A stretch of 64,000 nt of DNA from Tritrichomonas musculus. Taxonomy: Eukaryota > Parabasalia > Tritrichomonadida > Tritrichomonadidae. Shown here one piece after another: positions 30,582 to 39,646 of this stretch. How positions within the stretch are numbered: the first letter of the stretch is position 1; every line of letters starts with the position of its first letter. The DNA lies in assembly GCA_039105265.1 (NCBI GenBank), contig JAPFFF010000001.1, forward strand, positions 9,362,001 through 9,426,000, read 5' to 3'. The position numbers and the translations under genes were made by a program. The notes beneath the pieces are model-generated. The model was not told the origin of the DNA and made no database searches. It worked only from the letters and a program-made list of their open reading frames with translations.

Positions 30582-31234
30582 TAGACCTTCGGCGGTTATA
30601 TAAATTACGGTAACTTCACCTTTTTTTGAATAGTTTATTTGAAAAAAAGTAAAACGGTACACTGAAGACAAAAAACGGAATTATCCGCACGGCAAAACTT
30701 TTTGTTTGATTAAATGGTTATCAATATATTCAATCTTATTAAACTTTTTGTTAACATTTAAATATAACTAAATTTTTTTTTGAAAAAAAAAAAAATCTAT
30801 CGTAATAGAATTAGTTGAATTCATTTTTAATTGAATAAGTTTTAATGTTCGATTATCACATTAGCTTTTTTTTTTTGATAAATAATATATTTTGTTAAGT
30901 CTTCTAGAAACGGCTCTTAATTAGAGGTATTATTTATTTTATGATGAATTTTTGTATTTTTGAAATAGATTCAACAGAAGAAGTAAAAAATACATTAAAG
31001 TTGAAGAATCTCTTCTTAACTTTATATATATAAATTTAATTTTTACGTTTGCATTTTTTATAGTTCAATTGTTATTTAATATAGGGGACAAAGTTCGAAT
31101 TTCAAATTTCATATTTTTTTTTTAAATCCAACCAAATAAATACGGTAATGGCTTTTTTTTCTTTTAAACCGTTCTGTGTAAACTACGGTTTGACAACGGA
31201 ACACCATAAAAACGGCACACGGTCGAAAGGTCTA
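30582..31234. mobile_element. Worn TIR element, about 650 bp
   Basis: The left end TAGACCTTCGGCGG and the reversed right end TAGACCTTTCGACCG match with small gaps. CGG-containing motifs recur just inside both ends (ACGGTAAC, AACGGTAC, AAACGGCACACGG). No coding potential. It ends about 240 bp before the MORN gene. Confidence 0.5.
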
Positions 31235-31475
31235 CATATTTTCTATTTTCTATTTTTATTATATTTTATTTATCATTATAATTATTTAAATTTCTATATA
31301 TATTTTAGCAAATATTAATTTGAATAAAATATTTTATTTTTAACTATAGTTCTATTAAAATTATTAAAGATAAAAATGAATTGATTACCAAAAAACATTT
31401 GAATATATATACAAAAATATCCCTCAATATTGAGATATAAAAATCTTAAATTCAAATAACAATAAAATTACCTAA

Positions 31476-32399
31476 ATGACTTTCAATCATCTTCAGAGAG
31501 GAAATCTTCAAGCACAAGAAACAGACTCTGCTTCTTCTTCTGAGTCCATTTCAAAATTCCAAGAGCAAATGACACCAGAAATAATTCGTGATCGAATTCG
31601 AAAAAGAAAACCAAATCCAGCTCGACATCTCACCACCAAAAAGGCAACATATCTTCGATTTAGCGATCGTTGTACTCGAGGAGCTCAAAATTTTTCTCCA
31701 TGGCATGATGTTGATTATGCCTCAAATAAAAAAGGCATGCGTAAAATGATTGTCCTTGATGATGGATCAGAATATATTGGTGAATGGGAAGACAATCTCC
31801 GTAACGGCCATGGACATCATTACACAGCCAAAGGATACTATTGTGGTGAATTTGCAGATGATAAATACGATGGTAATGGCGATTATTATATATGGTCTGA
31901 TACAACAAACTGCGATCACCCAGGGATGTGGCTTCTTTATCGAGGTAATTGGTCATCTGGACGTTATAACGGACAAGGAATTCTATATTCAACTGATAAT
32001 TCAACATATGAAGGATTGTTTGTTAAAGGGAAAAAGAGTGGTCAAGGAACTATGTTTTACCCTAATAATGATGTTTATAATGGTGAATGGAATAATGATT
32101 TGAGAAATGGAGAAGGAGAATTTACAAAAGCTAATGGTGATGTTTTTGTTGGCATGTATAAAGATGATAAAAAAAATGGTGATGGCGTTTTACATATTGC
32201 AAAAAGCAAAAGAAGACTTGAAGGGTTTTGGGTTGATGATATGCTGAAAACTGGGTCATATTACGATGATACAGATTCACCAAGATATGTTCAACCAGAT
32301 GATATAAGTGGAACGACAGATGGAATGATTCCACCTATTCAGACTAAAAATACTGACCAAGTAATAGAAAAACAGATTCAACAAATCGAAGATAAATAG
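31476..32399 (+). CDS. MORN-repeat protein
   Basis: A 307-residue protein. A charged N terminus (1-90) with a Ser run is followed by about seven MORN motifs between residues ~95 and 270. The consensus YxGxWxxxxxNGxGxxxxxxG is seen as YIGEWEDNLRNGHG, YCGEFADDKYDGNGDY, YRGNWSSGRYNGQGILY, YEGLFVKGKKSGQGTMFY, YNGEWNNDLRNGEGEF and FVGMYKDDKKNGDGVLH. The C terminus is acidic and Gln-rich. MORN repeats form elongated beta-hairpin solenoids that act in scaffolds, often at membranes or the cytoskeleton. No enzyme domain is attached, so the partner is unknown. The next gene begins 142 bp downstream on the same strand. Confidence 0.93.
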   Translation: MTFNHLQRGNLQAQETDSASSSESISKFQEQMTPEIIRDRIRKRKPNPARHLTTKKATYLRFSDRCTRGAQNFSPWHDVDYASNKKGMRKMIVLDDGSEYIGEWEDNLRNGHGHHYTAKGYYCGEFADDKYDGNGDYYIWSDTTNCDHPGMWLLYRGNWSSGRYNGQGILYSTDNSTYEGLFVKGKKSGQGTMFYPNNDVYNGEWNNDLRNGEGEFTKANGDVFVGMYKDDKKNGDGVLHIAKSKRRLEGFWVDDMLKTGSYYDDTDSPRYVQPDDISGTTDGMIPPIQTKNTDQVIEKQIQQIEDK

Positions 32400-32541
32400 A
32401 AAGACACAAATTTAAAAAGAGTTTAATATTATAAACAAAGGATACCAACAAAATCATTTGTCCAGCCAAATATTCATTTAAAAATAAAAATTCAACACAA
32501 TTTTTTTTTACGATCATTTTTCAATCAAATAGAAAATATAA

Positions 32542-33258
32542 ATGAATAATGATACACTTTATCTTTTTCATAAAGATGCAAGTGTTTTTACATATGAAAT
32601 CGTACCTGGTGCTGAGTTTCGTGCAATTGTAATATCTGACCTACATATTGCCAGATTCCATCCAAAATCTGAATCAATTCAGAGTATCGTTGATCACCTC
32701 AGAGCTATAATTGAACAAAATAACGCCAATATATTGTTTATTTGTGGTGACATCATCCATTTTCAATTATCAGTAAGATATTATGATTGGATTGATGCTT
32801 ATACTGCATTTGAAACTCTTGGAATTGAAGTTCACATTATTCCAGGAAACCATGATCGATGGAAATATAAAAAAGTTTTTAATCACTTTCAGAACCAAAG
32901 CGTTCACGTTCATCTTCATTCTGATGATTTTATTAAGATAATTCCAAGGAATGGCCGAAAAATAATACTTGGACATGATGCTCATAATGATAAACGCGTT
33001 CATGGCGTTCATAAAGTTCAAGCATGGTTTAATTCACTTCGGAAGCAGTTTTCTAACATTATTGGACCAAATGATTTATTAATTATGGGACATTTACATG
33101 AAGATATCATTTCAGAAGATGGACTAACAAAATCATTAATGCCATATTCACATGATTTACGCGTTTTTTATTACGCTTTCTTATCAATAAATTCAGATGA
33201 TCAGATCGAAGCAAATTTTACATATCAAGAAGGAAGCATTGATACATTGATTATCTAA
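32542..33258 (+). CDS. Calcineurin-like metallophosphoesterase
   Basis: A complete 238-residue protein with all metal-binding motifs of the metallophosphatase fold: DLH (33-35), GD (69-70), GNHD (102-105), GHDAH (144-148) and GHLHED (183-188). Two divalent metals are expected at this site. The size and the GHLH motif resemble small phosphoesterases of the UDP-2,3-diacylglucosamine hydrolase or YfcE-like type rather than PPP phosphatases, but the substrate cannot be told. There is no signal peptide or membrane segment. A TCATTTTTCA box about 25 bp before the ATG resembles the trichomonad initiator (TCAYTWYTCATTA). Confidence 0.9.
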   Translation: MNNDTLYLFHKDASVFTYEIVPGAEFRAIVISDLHIARFHPKSESIQSIVDHLRAIIEQNNANILFICGDIIHFQLSVRYYDWIDAYTAFETLGIEVHIIPGNHDRWKYKKVFNHFQNQSVHVHLHSDDFIKIIPRNGRKIILGHDAHNDKRVHGVHKVQAWFNSLRKQFSNIIGPNDLLIMGHLHEDIISEDGLTKSLMPYSHDLRVFYYAFLSINSDDQIEANFTYQEGSIDTLII

Positions 33259-33759
33259 TACAATATGGAAAAGAGTTACAAAATTAAGATTTTATCAAAC
33301 ATGCTATTTTTTTTATTTCTTAACCGAAATATATGAAAATAAATGAAAAGATTGGTGAGGATCCTTCATTTCGATATTTCATGTATAAACTGTATGCGAT
33401 CTTTTTTAATTCAATTTCAACGTTTGGCAGCCTTAAAAGTCCTTCTTTAATTTTCATATTCATTTTCTATCAAGTATTAAAACAAAGTTTGACATTCGAT
33501 CTGTTACAATATCAATAAATCCACTTGAATATATTTAGCAAATATACCTCAGCGGAAGTTGACTTTAACCAAATGCATGTAGTTAATTTCCTAAAAATGT
33601 TATGCCATTAATAAAGCTATAGAAATTTGATTTAAATTTTTATTATATATTATTTGTGACATAAAAGTATATTAGCAAATTAATATTAATAATACGCATC
33701 AAAAAGGAATTGAAGCTAAGTGATAGAACATTTGCTCAAAAGAAAATAAAAAATAATTT
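33259..33759. other. Intergenic spacer
   Basis: A 500-bp spacer between convergent genes. A 61-codon frame at 33333-33518 is hydrophobic but has no recognisable family. I see nothing else. Confidence 0.5.
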
Positions 33760-35175
33760 TTAAGGATTTTGATTATCAATAGGCTGATCATTGTTAAAGA
33801 ATTCACTTGGCTCAATTGCAGCCTTTTCCTTTTCAGCTTCATCAGCATAAGTCTGGTCATTAATAACCTCATAAGGCCAATGGAAGTACATCATCATCAA
33901 AACAAAAGAGTTCTGAATAGAAAATATAATGACAAAGTGTATTGCACTGTTTTGGAATAATTTCAATGCACTGAACACAACACGAACAATACTGAAAACA
34001 AAAAGAGAAGTTCCTCCAGTTGCAACATACATATAGAATTTATATCTTTCAATTATATCAATTTGAATTCCGGCCAAAATAATTGTGATAGTAGACCATA
34101 TTACATAGAATAGGTTCAACATTATTTGTGTCCATCGTAAGATTTCTTCGACATGGTCATAATTGTCTGCTGAAGTTCCATGGAATGAGGAAATATCATC
34201 GTATATTCCATGAATGACGGAAGATAGAAAGAGGATGATGCAAAATGAAATTTTTGGCCAAAAGAAAAATCTGTCTGTTTTTCTGTTTTTGTATCTTAAA
34301 GAATCAAAAAGAACAAGAATGAAAAATTGGAAATAAGCTGTGAAAACAGATGTAGCAATTGTATTCCATAAGATATAAACATATGTAGGGCTTTTAGCAT
34401 GCAATATGTATAATGGATTATTATATAAAACACATAAAGCAAGAAGTGGAACTGTAAGCTTTTGCTCAAGATGCCATAGTTTAATTGGGGTTGGATATAG
34501 GTGCTTAATCATGCTGACCAAAAAGAAAATAACAAATGCTGAAAAAATGAATCTAAAATAGATCTGGAATAATGTATTCTCTTTTGATCCATAGTTTACA
34601 GAAACAGTAACATTAATTTGATCTTGGCCATATTTGTCAATAATATCTTGAGAATTTAAAAAAACAATTTCAAATGTAATTGACGAGAAGTCAATTATTC
34701 GATCTCTATAAATACGGATACGATCAGACTTATAAGAATTCGGGTTTATATTAATGGTTTTGTTATTAAACATCATATGAAATTGATGCTCGATTTTCCC
34801 TGCTTTATTATAAGCGAAAATTGTATATTGAAGATTTGACTGGAATTGAATAGGCTCGTAAATTTTGTCATTTGTATTACGCGTAAAAAACATTTCATAG
34901 TCAACAAAACGAAAATCAGGAGTAATTTCTTTTGCTTCCAACGATAAAATTTCCGCAAATGGTTGTGTAACAGAATGAGAAAGAATTGCAGGAGGACCAT
35001 AAATACCAACAACCATCATTAAACAGAGAATGGCTGCAAAACCTAGTAAATTCATTACGTCTTCTTTAAAATTTGATGCATCTATTGACATTAGTGATTC
35101 TCTAACTAATGATTCTTCAATTTGTATATCAATCATTTCATCATCAGATGATTTTGCCTCAGGATGATTAGTCAT
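33760..35175 (-). CDS. Wntless/TMEM181-like seven-transmembrane protein
   Basis: A 471-residue membrane protein from the first ATG (35175). An acidic cytosolic N terminus is followed by one membrane span (GFAAILCLMMVVGIYG). A luminal beta-rich domain of about 170 residues follows, then about seven more spans. The motif WHLEQKLTVPLLALCVLYNNPLY at the start of the 7TM part matches the (W.xEQK...LLxLxxLxNxP) signature of the Wntless/TMEM181 family. These are GOLD-domain 7TM cargo receptors or regulators in the secretory pathway. The C-terminal acidic tail would be cytosolic. Other trafficking genes nearby (Rab, ArfGAP, SNARE) are consistent but not operonic. The ligand is unknown. Confidence 0.8.
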   Translation of the reverse strand: MTNHPEAKSSDDEMIDIQIEESLVRESLMSIDASNFKEDVMNLLGFAAILCLMMVVGIYGPPAILSHSVTQPFAEILSLEAKEITPDFRFVDYEMFFTRNTNDKIYEPIQFQSNLQYTIFAYNKAGKIEHQFHMMFNNKTININPNSYKSDRIRIYRDRIIDFSSITFEIVFLNSQDIIDKYGQDQINVTVSVNYGSKENTLFQIYFRFIFSAFVIFFLVSMIKHLYPTPIKLWHLEQKLTVPLLALCVLYNNPLYILHAKSPTYVYILWNTIATSVFTAYFQFFILVLFDSLRYKNRKTDRFFFWPKISFCIILFLSSVIHGIYDDISSFHGTSADNYDHVEEILRWTQIMLNLFYVIWSTITIILAGIQIDIIERYKFYMYVATGGTSLFVFSIVRVVFSALKLFQNSAIHFVIIFSIQNSFVLMMMYFHWPYEVINDQTYADEAEKEKAAIEPSEFFNNDQPIDNQNP

Positions 35176-35443
35176 TTTCGAATGAGAAAAGTAATAATTT
35201 AAAAAAACAGAATTTTTTAATAAATGATCAGAAAGACAGTTAATTGAAATATCTGACAGCTGATTTCTCAATTTATTATTTATGAATAAAAAAGGAAGTT
35301 ATAATATTTTCCTCCTATTTTCAATAGAAGAAAACATTTTTAATGATGAAAACAAATTTTTAATAAAAAATTTATAAATTTATATGGATTTTTACCAACT
35401 TTTTAAATGAAATATCAAGTCCGTTTAAAAATTAATTTTATCC

Positions 35444-36550
35444 ATGGAATTAAACTCATTAACCCAGATATTTTTATTCCCTCAAGCATTATTTGCATTT
35501 GTATTATTAATAGCAGAAGTTATTTTTGTCAATTTCGACTATTTTGGCTTCATGGACAATGCAAATAATTATTTTATTTTTGACTACTTACATTATTCGA
35601 TTTTCTTCTTTTGTTTTTGGTGGTGCACATCAGCTTTTACACAAGAATATGTTAAATCATTTGTTGTTTCCTTTTTTGTATTTTATGACAAGCAGATTTA
35701 CTCGTTCGTAATTGACAGAAAACAAATTGGAGAAGAAAATATACCACCATGGACGCAGTACCTTTTCTTTTTCTCTTTGTTTATTACACCAATTTTCTCA
35801 AAAGTCATAATGCTTAACGATTTCTCTAATTGCGAGTTATTTTTCGCAATACTCTTAATGTTTTTAATATCTAATCTTTCAATATTTTCTCTTTATACAT
35901 CATGCATTCCTCAAGCCATTACTATATGCACCTATGTCAACAAATATATTCATGTTGATTCATCAAAGTCAAAACGCTTTTTAAAAAAGAATTTGCTATT
36001 AGGCTTTCAAATATTTTTATTTTTATCAGTGTGCGAACTTTTTCCCAACTTGTATCAAATTTTGATAGAACGTTTACAACAAACACGCATTTGCCAAGAA
36101 GGAGTTAGGCTTATTACTGGCCAAAGCTATGATATTTATCCACAAAAAATAGTTACTGAATCAAAAGATTTAAGCTATTTCGGAAGACTTGGACATTTTA
36201 TAAAGAATGACGATGAATATCAGGTAGTTATAATAGGGTACATATTAATATCATTTTTTTATAAGAAATTCAAACAATATTACGAAAATTGTTTTATAAT
36301 AGTTGCTATTTTGTCTTTACTTACCCCTTCTTTCAAAGATCCATATGATAGTGATTTTTCAGCATATGAAATTCATTTTTTCATATTCAAAACTTATTTA
36401 TTAATCGCATTTGCAACGGAATGCAAGAGACTGAAAGAAGAACAATTTATAGTTGGCGTGTTATTAACATCATTATTTACGATGAAACATAATGGTCATT
36501 TTCTTGAAAAACTTGTTTTATATATATCTGAACTTAAAGATTTTTTTTAA
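35444..36550 (+). CDS. Unknown multipass membrane protein
   Basis: A 368-residue protein with about eight hydrophobic segments, for example IFLFPQALFAFVLLIAEVIF (9-28), a Phe/Trp-rich span near 50-65, YLFFFSLFITPIFSKVIM (about 106-123), FFAILLMFLISNLSIFSLY and LLLGFQIFLFLSVCELF. A loop of about 70 residues near 205-270 is hydrophilic. I do not recognise the family. It is divergent from the Wntless-like gene, with 268 bp between the two starts, so the two could share a promoter region. The ATG is well placed, with no upstream in-frame alternative. Confidence 0.7.
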   Translation: MELNSLTQIFLFPQALFAFVLLIAEVIFVNFDYFGFMDNANNYFIFDYLHYSIFFFCFWWCTSAFTQEYVKSFVVSFFVFYDKQIYSFVIDRKQIGEENIPPWTQYLFFFSLFITPIFSKVIMLNDFSNCELFFAILLMFLISNLSIFSLYTSCIPQAITICTYVNKYIHVDSSKSKRFLKKNLLLGFQIFLFLSVCELFPNLYQILIERLQQTRICQEGVRLITGQSYDIYPQKIVTESKDLSYFGRLGHFIKNDDEYQVVIIGYILISFFYKKFKQYYENCFIIVAILSLLTPSFKDPYDSDFSAYEIHFFIFKTYLLIAFATECKRLKEEQFIVGVLLTSLFTMKHNGHFLEKLVLYISELKDFF

Positions 36551-36776
36551 ATATTTAATTTTTGAAGCGTTTCAAATCAAACTTTTTCTGTTAAAATGCT
36601 TTTTTTAATATATAAATATCTTAAAATTCATTTTAGGATTTATATTTCCAAAAAAGCTTTTATAAAATAACTTTTTATGAAATTGAACATAATATGATTT
36701 TTGAGAAATAATGCTAAAGATTTATCTAGATATTAAATATCATGTGTTTTACATAATTCTTCAAAATTTTTTTTCG

Positions 36777-39467
36777 ATGAGTGATCAGAATATCGATTTA
36801 AAATCTCATCTTATGGATTATGTTATGCCAAACCCTGTGTTTATTTTGGATCAAGAGAAAAGGTCAAAATATTTACACCAAGTTGGCGATCATTTAGAAT
36901 CAGTTTCAAAATTATTTAATCATTTTGGAGATATGGGCGAAAAAATTTGCTCAACTCTTACAAATATTTTTATGGAGCTCAACGAAGTTGAAGTAATTTC
37001 CTCTGATTCAAAATATAATACTTTACTTGAATCATTCAAGTCAACGACAATTGCCTTAAGATCGTATTTTCTGGGCATTAATGAAAAAGTAGTTCAACCA
37101 CTACATGAGTTTGTGAAAAAAGACTTAAAAACTTTAAAAGAATATCGAAAACAATATGAGCATTGCTCGGCAATTTATGACACTGCTGTTGAAAGACATG
37201 TTTCAGGTTTTCAAAAGCATTTTTCGATTGGATCATCTTCAAATGTTTTATCGAGTAATCTATCATCAGCTCAACAAACTGAAGAAGTAGACAGTACTTT
37301 AATACAATCACATCAACAAGCAACAGAAGCATTTTTTAATTTTTCATCTCAAATGTCGTATATTGAAGAAAAACTTAAATATGTATTACCGAATCTTTTT
37401 ATATCATATTTATCTCTATTTGAAAAGAATTTTTCGACTTGTTTACAAGATGTAGCTGATTTTAAAGAGCAATTCAATGAGATTAAAGCTAAAGCAGACG
37501 AATCAAATAAAACATCCCAAGCTCAAGCCAAAAAAGATATCACTGATAGGCATGAATTACAAAGTTTTATACCAAAATTTTGGGAATATGTGATTTCATT
37601 AGAAAACAAAAGCACTAAAAGAGAAAATAAATCTGGCCCAATTAGTATTGGCTTTACAAGTATTGGATCAGAAAGCAGCACTGATACAACTGAAGAAAGT
37701 AGTGATACGAATAATCCATTTGACGATTTTACCTATCGAACTTCAATTAGCACGCGCAATTCCCGTTCAATGCAAGGATTTTTATGGAAAAAGTGCCATT
37801 TGAACTGGAAAAGACGCTTTTTCATATGCAACAATGGACTATTGTCATACGGAAAGACAGTAGAAAGTACAATTAAATCACCAAAAGAAATTGATCTTCT
37901 TTTATGTGCTGCAAAGCTTGAACCAAGCCAACCAAGGAGAAACTGCTTCTCAGTACGAACTCCAGATAGAAAATTCATTCTTCAAGCCCTTACTGCATAT
38001 GAAATGAATGTTTGGATGAATGTAATTTTGAAAAATATTATAGCCAAAGCAAGTAATGCAAACATCGAAAAAAATAACAACAACAAACATGAAAAAGATA
38101 ATCATCATCAACATCAATCGACGAACTCTCCTTCAAGTTTTACGAAAAATAAATCAAACAAATCTAAATCAACAAATAGTAATAACAGTAATAACAAGTC
38201 AAACGATTCTTCAAAAACAAAACATCATCATCAACATCAAAATGGCGATGACGATAAAAGATCAGTAGCGTTTTGTCCCAGTAAAAATATATGCGCAGAC
38301 TGTGGCGCAAAAGGAGCTTCTTGGGTTTCTGTAACTTGGGGTGTTACTCTTTGCACTGCTTGTGCAGGTGTGCATCGTTCTCTATCGTCATCAGTTTCAT
38401 TTGTAAGATCAATTGAATTGGATGATATTGCACCAGCCCAGTTGATGATTATCGATTCAATTGGTACGAAAAGAGCAAACTCTCTACTTGAAGGAAAGCT
38501 AATTTATGCCGAAGAGAAACGAGAAAGGAAGAGACACAGACAAGAAAGGCCTCATCATCAGCATGAAGAAGATGACGAAATTGATATCGACGATAATGAA
38601 GACGATCCAGAAAAAAGAGAGAAACAAAATTTAAAGAAGAAGAAAGATAAAGATAGTGAATCTTCAGATTACTATGAATACGATGATGATGATTCAAATT
38701 CTGCTGACGATGAGCCAAGTATCACCAAGATTCAACCTCATGAAAGCACTCAGAAACGATCTCTATTCATTCAACAGAAATATAAAGCGCTAGCATTTGT
38801 AAAAATGCCGAAATCAAAATCTGTTCCTGATGTATTTGATTCAATTAAACGTCAATGCCTCATTGATGTTTATAATGGACTGATTTTTGCTAAAAGTAAA
38901 GATGCTATTCCGTTTATTAAGGGATTCTCACCCCTCCATGCATCAGTATGTATCGGTAATCCAGTAATCCTAGAATTTGTCCTTTTGCAACTTCCCGATT
39001 TCCTCAATAAACTTGACGACAGAGGCTGGTCTCCGCTTTCTTATGCAGCTTACTACCAAAAAATGCCTGTTGTTGCCTTTTTGCTAGAATCCGGAGCAGA
39101 CCCAGACGCATCACCTTCAGCATCACATCCTTGGTCTATTGCTCATGCAAAAGGAAACACAGAACTTGAGTCGCTTATCAAGTCTTTCACCAAAAATATC
39201 AAAAAACTGGAAAAAAGTGACTTTGTGATGCCTGATAACGCGCCTCACAGCGAATTTGGAAATTTGCAATCGGTGCATGAATCGGAACTGCTGATGTCAG
39301 CTACTCAACAGCACAAGCTGAAAAAATTAGATACATTATCTGGTGATGAGATCAAAAAAGCCTTCAGGAAATTACACGAAGGTAAGAACGATGATGACAA
39401 TAATAATAATGGCGGTGGTCCTACTTTTGGAGGACAACCATCAACATTTCATAATGAAGATGAATAA
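36777..39467 (+). CDS. BAR-PH-ArfGAP-ankyrin protein (ACAP-like)
   Basis: The architecture is that of ACAP/ASAP-type Arf GTPase-activating proteins. Residue numbers count from the upstream ATG at 36711; I prefer the ATG at 36777 (M23) because the first 22 residues are hydrophobic and unlike the family. A helical BAR-like domain spans about 45-290, and a PH domain about 354-447 (QGFLWKKCHLNWKRRFF, with a Trp in the last helix). The ArfGAP zinc finger is Cys528/531/548/551, of form CX2CX16CX2C, with Arg556 in CAGVHRSL as the arginine finger. Ankyrin repeats span about 745-830 (FSPLHASVCIGN, WSPLSYAAYYQK). Long Asn/His-rich and Asp/Glu-rich inserts surround and interrupt the GAP region. It should bind curved, phosphoinositide-rich membranes and switch off Arf. 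Confidence 0.92.
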   Translation: MSDQNIDLKSHLMDYVMPNPVFILDQEKRSKYLHQVGDHLESVSKLFNHFGDMGEKICSTLTNIFMELNEVEVISSDSKYNTLLESFKSTTIALRSYFLGINEKVVQPLHEFVKKDLKTLKEYRKQYEHCSAIYDTAVERHVSGFQKHFSIGSSSNVLSSNLSSAQQTEEVDSTLIQSHQQATEAFFNFSSQMSYIEEKLKYVLPNLFISYLSLFEKNFSTCLQDVADFKEQFNEIKAKADESNKTSQAQAKKDITDRHELQSFIPKFWEYVISLENKSTKRENKSGPISIGFTSIGSESSTDTTEESSDTNNPFDDFTYRTSISTRNSRSMQGFLWKKCHLNWKRRFFICNNGLLSYGKTVESTIKSPKEIDLLLCAAKLEPSQPRRNCFSVRTPDRKFILQALTAYEMNVWMNVILKNIIAKASNANIEKNNNNKHEKDNHHQHQSTNSPSSFTKNKSNKSKSTNSNNSNNKSNDSSKTKHHHQHQNGDDDKRSVAFCPSKNICADCGAKGASWVSVTWGVTLCTACAGVHRSLSSSVSFVRSIELDDIAPAQLMIIDSIGTKRANSLLEGKLIYAEEKRERKRHRQERPHHQHEEDDEIDIDDNEDDPEKREKQNLKKKKDKDSESSDYYEYDDDDSNSADDEPSITKIQPHESTQKRSLFIQQKYKALAFVKMPKSKSVPDVFDSIKRQCLIDVYNGLIFAKSKDAIPFIKGFSPLHASVCIGNPVILEFVLLQLPDFLNKLDDRGWSPLSYAAYYQKMPVVAFLLESGADPDASPSASHPWSIAHAKGNTELESLIKSFTKNIKKLEKSDFVMPDNAPHSEFGNLQSVHESELLMSATQQHKLKKLDTLSGDEIKKAFRKLHEGKNDDDNNNNGGGPTFGGQPSTFHNEDE

Positions 39468-39646
39468 CACATATTTTTTTTTTTTAGCAATTCTAATTGT
39501 ATTTGAATAAAATTTGTTTTTTCTTATTTTATTCATTTTTTTTTTTTTTTTTTTTTTCTTTATTTAGAGAAAGAGACAAAAATAGTATTAAGTTGTAATA
39601 ATAAACAAAATTTTATAAACAAACAAACAAAAAAATTTTTTTTTTC
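39468..39646. other. Spacer between convergent genes with long T runs
   Basis: A short spacer dominated by poly-T tracts around 39470-39485 and 39535-39557. No gene is seen. Confidence 0.5.

Noticed and set aside
36711-36776. Upstream ATG extension of the ArfGAP gene
   Set aside because: It adds a hydrophobic 22-residue segment unlike BAR-domain N termini. The ATG at 36777 gives MSDQN and a normal start.
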